A DNA stretch of 34,879 nt from Planctomycetota bacterium (lineage in GTDB: Bacteria > Planctomycetota > UBA8108 > SXIK01): contig JACQVW010000904.1 of assembly GCA_016209535.1 (NCBI GenBank), forward strand, positions 1 to 34,879. Reading direction: 5' to 3'. Positions 33,111 through 34,879 of the stretch are shown piece after piece. The number at the start of each line of letters is the position of its first letter. Position 1 is the first letter of the stretch. The translations under genes and the position numbers were made by a program. Under the pieces are notes generated by a model. The model was not told the origin of the DNA. It did not search any database and was given only the letters and a program-made list of their open reading frames with translations.

Positions 33111-34879
33111 ATGACGCCGGACGAGTACCGCGACCTGCGGGAGCTCTTCCTCGAGGTGGTGGACCTCGGCACAGCCGAGCGTTCCAGGCTCCTCGCCGAG
33201 AAGTGCCGCGGGCGCGACGACCTCCGCCAGGAGATCGAGAGCTTGCTGGCCTGCGACACGGAGCTACCGAGCGATCTCGACGGGTCCTCGTCGCGAGGCG
33301 GAGCCAAGGGGCTGCCCGCTCGGCCCTCACCGATCCCTCAGGCGGTCCCGCAGGCGGACCGCTACGTGATCGAGCGGGAGCTCGGGCACGGCGGCATGGG
33401 CCGCGTCCTCCTGGTGTACGACCGCGACCTCGGGCGGCGCGTCGCGATGAAGGTGCTCCGGGATCCGGCAGCGGATGCCGACCAGACGGCCCGCTTCCTG
33501 CGCGAGGCGCGGGCCACCGCGCAGCTCGAGCACCCCAACATCGGACCCGTGTACGACGTCGGGGCTGCCGGGGCCCCGTTCTTCACCATGAAGTGGATCC
33601 GAGGGCGCAACCTCGAGGAGGTCCTCGCGTCGGGAACGGGGACCTGGAGCCTCCTGCGCCTCCTGCAGATCGTCCAGCAGGCCGCCATGGGCGTCGACTA
33701 CGCCCACAGCAAGTCCGTGATCCACCGCGACCTCAAGCCGCAGAACATCATGGTCGGCGACTTCGGCGAAGTATTCGTCGTCGATTGGGGGCTCGCCAAG
33801 GTCGTCGCGCCCTCGAGCGGCGCCGAGGAGAGCGCCGTCGTGGCGGGCGGCGGGGAGCCCGACGCGTCGTCCCTCGCGGGCGCGGTGAAGGGGAGCGTGC
33901 AGTACATGGCCCCCGAGCAGGCGCGCGGCGATGCCGGCGCCATCGGCGAGCGAACCGACGTCTTCGGGCTGGGCGGCATCCTCTATCGGGTCCTGACCGG
34001 GGCCCCGCTCTACTCGGAGGAGTCCCTCGAGGCGACCCTGGAGAGCGCCCGCCGTGGCGACGTCGTCCCGCCCAGCCTGCGCGCTCCAGGACGCGCCATC
34101 CCCCACGAGCTCGAGGCCATCTGCCTGAAGGCCCTCTCCCGGCGGCCGGAGGACCGCTTCCCGAGCGCGCGGGACTTCCACGAGGGCCTCCAGCGCCACC
34201 TGGAGAAGGTCCACGACGCCGAGCGCCGCGCCCTGGAGGCGCGCCAACGTCTCCAGGACGCGGAGAAGCTGCGCGACGAGCTCCGCATCGCCGAGGAGCT
34301 GGCGAAAGAGCTCGAGAAGAAGGCCCAGGACCTCGACAGGGAGCTCTCCGAGGCCGAGACCGTCGAGAGCAAGTCCGCCCTCTTGACCCACATCGAGGAA
34401 GGGGAGGCGGTCGCAGACCGGCTCGCCCAGCTCTACAACCAGACCGTCACGGCCTACAACGCCGTCCTGAGCATCGCCCCCACGGATCCCGGAGCGCGAG
34501 GCGCCCTCGCCGAGATCTTCCACGCGCGCATGGCAGCGGCGGAAGCCAGGGGCGAGTCGGAGGTCGCGGCGTTTTACGAGGGCCTGGTCGGCCAGTACCA
34601 CGACGGGCGATTCGAGCGCGAGCTGCGCGGCGAGGTGGCCGTGCGCTTCGAGACGTCCCCTCCCGGCGCCATGGTCCTCGTATCGCGCTACGTCAAGAAG
34701 GGGCTGCTCCTGGTCGAGTCCGAGCGTCAGGTGATCGGTGCGACGCCCGTCGCGAAGCCGCTCCCCCGGGGCTCGTACCTGGCCGTCTTGAAGAAGCCCG
34801 GTTGCGCCGATGTGCGCTTCCCCTTCCTCCTCGACCGCAGCCCTGCCTTCGAGGCCTCCGTCGATCTCGTCCCGGCGGA
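33111..34879 (+). CDS. Serine/threonine protein kinase with coiled coil and PEGA-like domain (partial, 3' end outside window)
   Basis: The frame is open from ATG 33111 (GGAG at 33101) to the window edge, 589 residues. An N-terminal helical segment typical of ECF-associated kinases (RDLRELFLEVVDLGTAERSR, DLRQEIESLLA) precedes a Hanks-type kinase at about 84-355. It has LGHGGMGRV, VAMKVL, HRDLKPQN at about 205, DWG in place of DFG at about 225, and YMAPEQARG. A long charged coiled coil runs from about 362 to 425. From about 509 there is a PEGA-like beta domain (VAVRFETSPPGAMVLVSRY, GATPVAKPLPRGSYLAVLKK). In planctomycete proteins of this layout a formylglycine-generating-enzyme-like (SUMF1) domain often follows; here that is inference because the end is missing. 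Unlike most such kinases, no membrane helix is seen before the edge. It is cotranscribed with the sigma factor. Confidence 0.92.
   Translation, partial: MTPDEYRDLRELFLEVVDLGTAERSRLLAEKCRGRDDLRQEIESLLACDTELPSDLDGSSSRGGAKGLPARPSPIPQAVPQADRYVIERELGHGGMGRVLLVYDRDLGRRVAMKVLRDPAADADQTARFLREARATAQLEHPNIGPVYDVGAAGAPFFTMKWIRGRNLEEVLASGTGTWSLLRLLQIVQQAAMGVDYAHSKSVIHRDLKPQNIMVGDFGEVFVVDWGLAKVVAPSSGAEESAVVAGGGEPDASSLAGAVKGSVQYMAPEQARGDAGAIGERTDVFGLGGILYRVLTGAPLYSEESLEATLESARRGDVVPPSLRAPGRAIPHELEAICLKALSRRPEDRFPSARDFHEGLQRHLEKVHDAERRALEARQRLQDAEKLRDELRIAEELAKELEKKAQDLDRELSEAETVESKSALLTHIEEGEAVADRLAQLYNQTVTAYNAVLSIAPTDPGARGALAEIFHARMAAAEARGESEVAAFYEGLVGQYHDGRFERELRGEVAVRFETSPPGAMVLVSRYVKKGLLLVESERQVIGATPVAKPLPRGSYLAVLKKPGCADVRFPFLLDRSPAFEASVDLVPA

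Overview
The window comes from a GC-rich Gram-negative bacterium, most likely a member of the Planctomycetota or a related lineage; this is inference from content, since no rRNA is present. The clues are an ECF sigma factor of the planctomycete-rich type paired with a Hanks-type kinase, a second FHA-kinase, lysine synthesis by LL-diaminopimelate aminotransferase (DapL), a squalene-cyclase-like toroid protein of a kind common in planctomycetes, and an outer-membrane porin. No tRNA, rRNA, CRISPR array or insertion sequence was recognised.

Left part (1-5423): a truncated TIM-barrel sugar isomerase-like gene and dapL lie on the minus strand. A secreted protein of unknown function and a SAM methyltransferase follow on the plus strand, then a minus-strand VanZ-family protein with an extra LamG-like domain. 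From 5551 to 10134 a plus-strand operon encodes a tiny His/Cys-rich secreted protein, a porin, and a ZnuA/ZnuC/ZnuB-like metal ABC importer. These genes together could carry a divalent metal from the outer membrane to the cytoplasm. topA (minus) converges on it.

Middle (13440-14284): an 80-residue unknown protein is translationally coupled to a dCTP deaminase gene and is followed by two adjacent hairpins.

From 23344 down to 14480 (minus) is the most unusual locus: a 1140-residue TPR protein, an ExbB/TolQ-like proton-channel protein, an ExbD/TolR-like protein and a 1344-residue protein. The last combines a PD40/TolB-like propeller, a TonB-like membrane segment, a Pro/Ala linker of about 500 residues and a C-terminal alpha/alpha-toroid. 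I read it as a Ton/Tol-type energy-transducing machine in which TolB-like and TonB/TolA-like functions are fused into one polypeptide.

Upstream on the same strand are a secreted glycoside-hydrolase-like protein and an Rpn-family nuclease. The nuclease gene has in-frame 12-bp repeats and a possible internal start, the hallmarks of the gene-within-gene Rpn anti-phage toxin-antitoxin type. Then comes an operon dnaE - yggS - FHA-kinase. The right end (32510-34879) holds the divergent ECF sigma factor and a serine/threonine kinase cut by the window edge.
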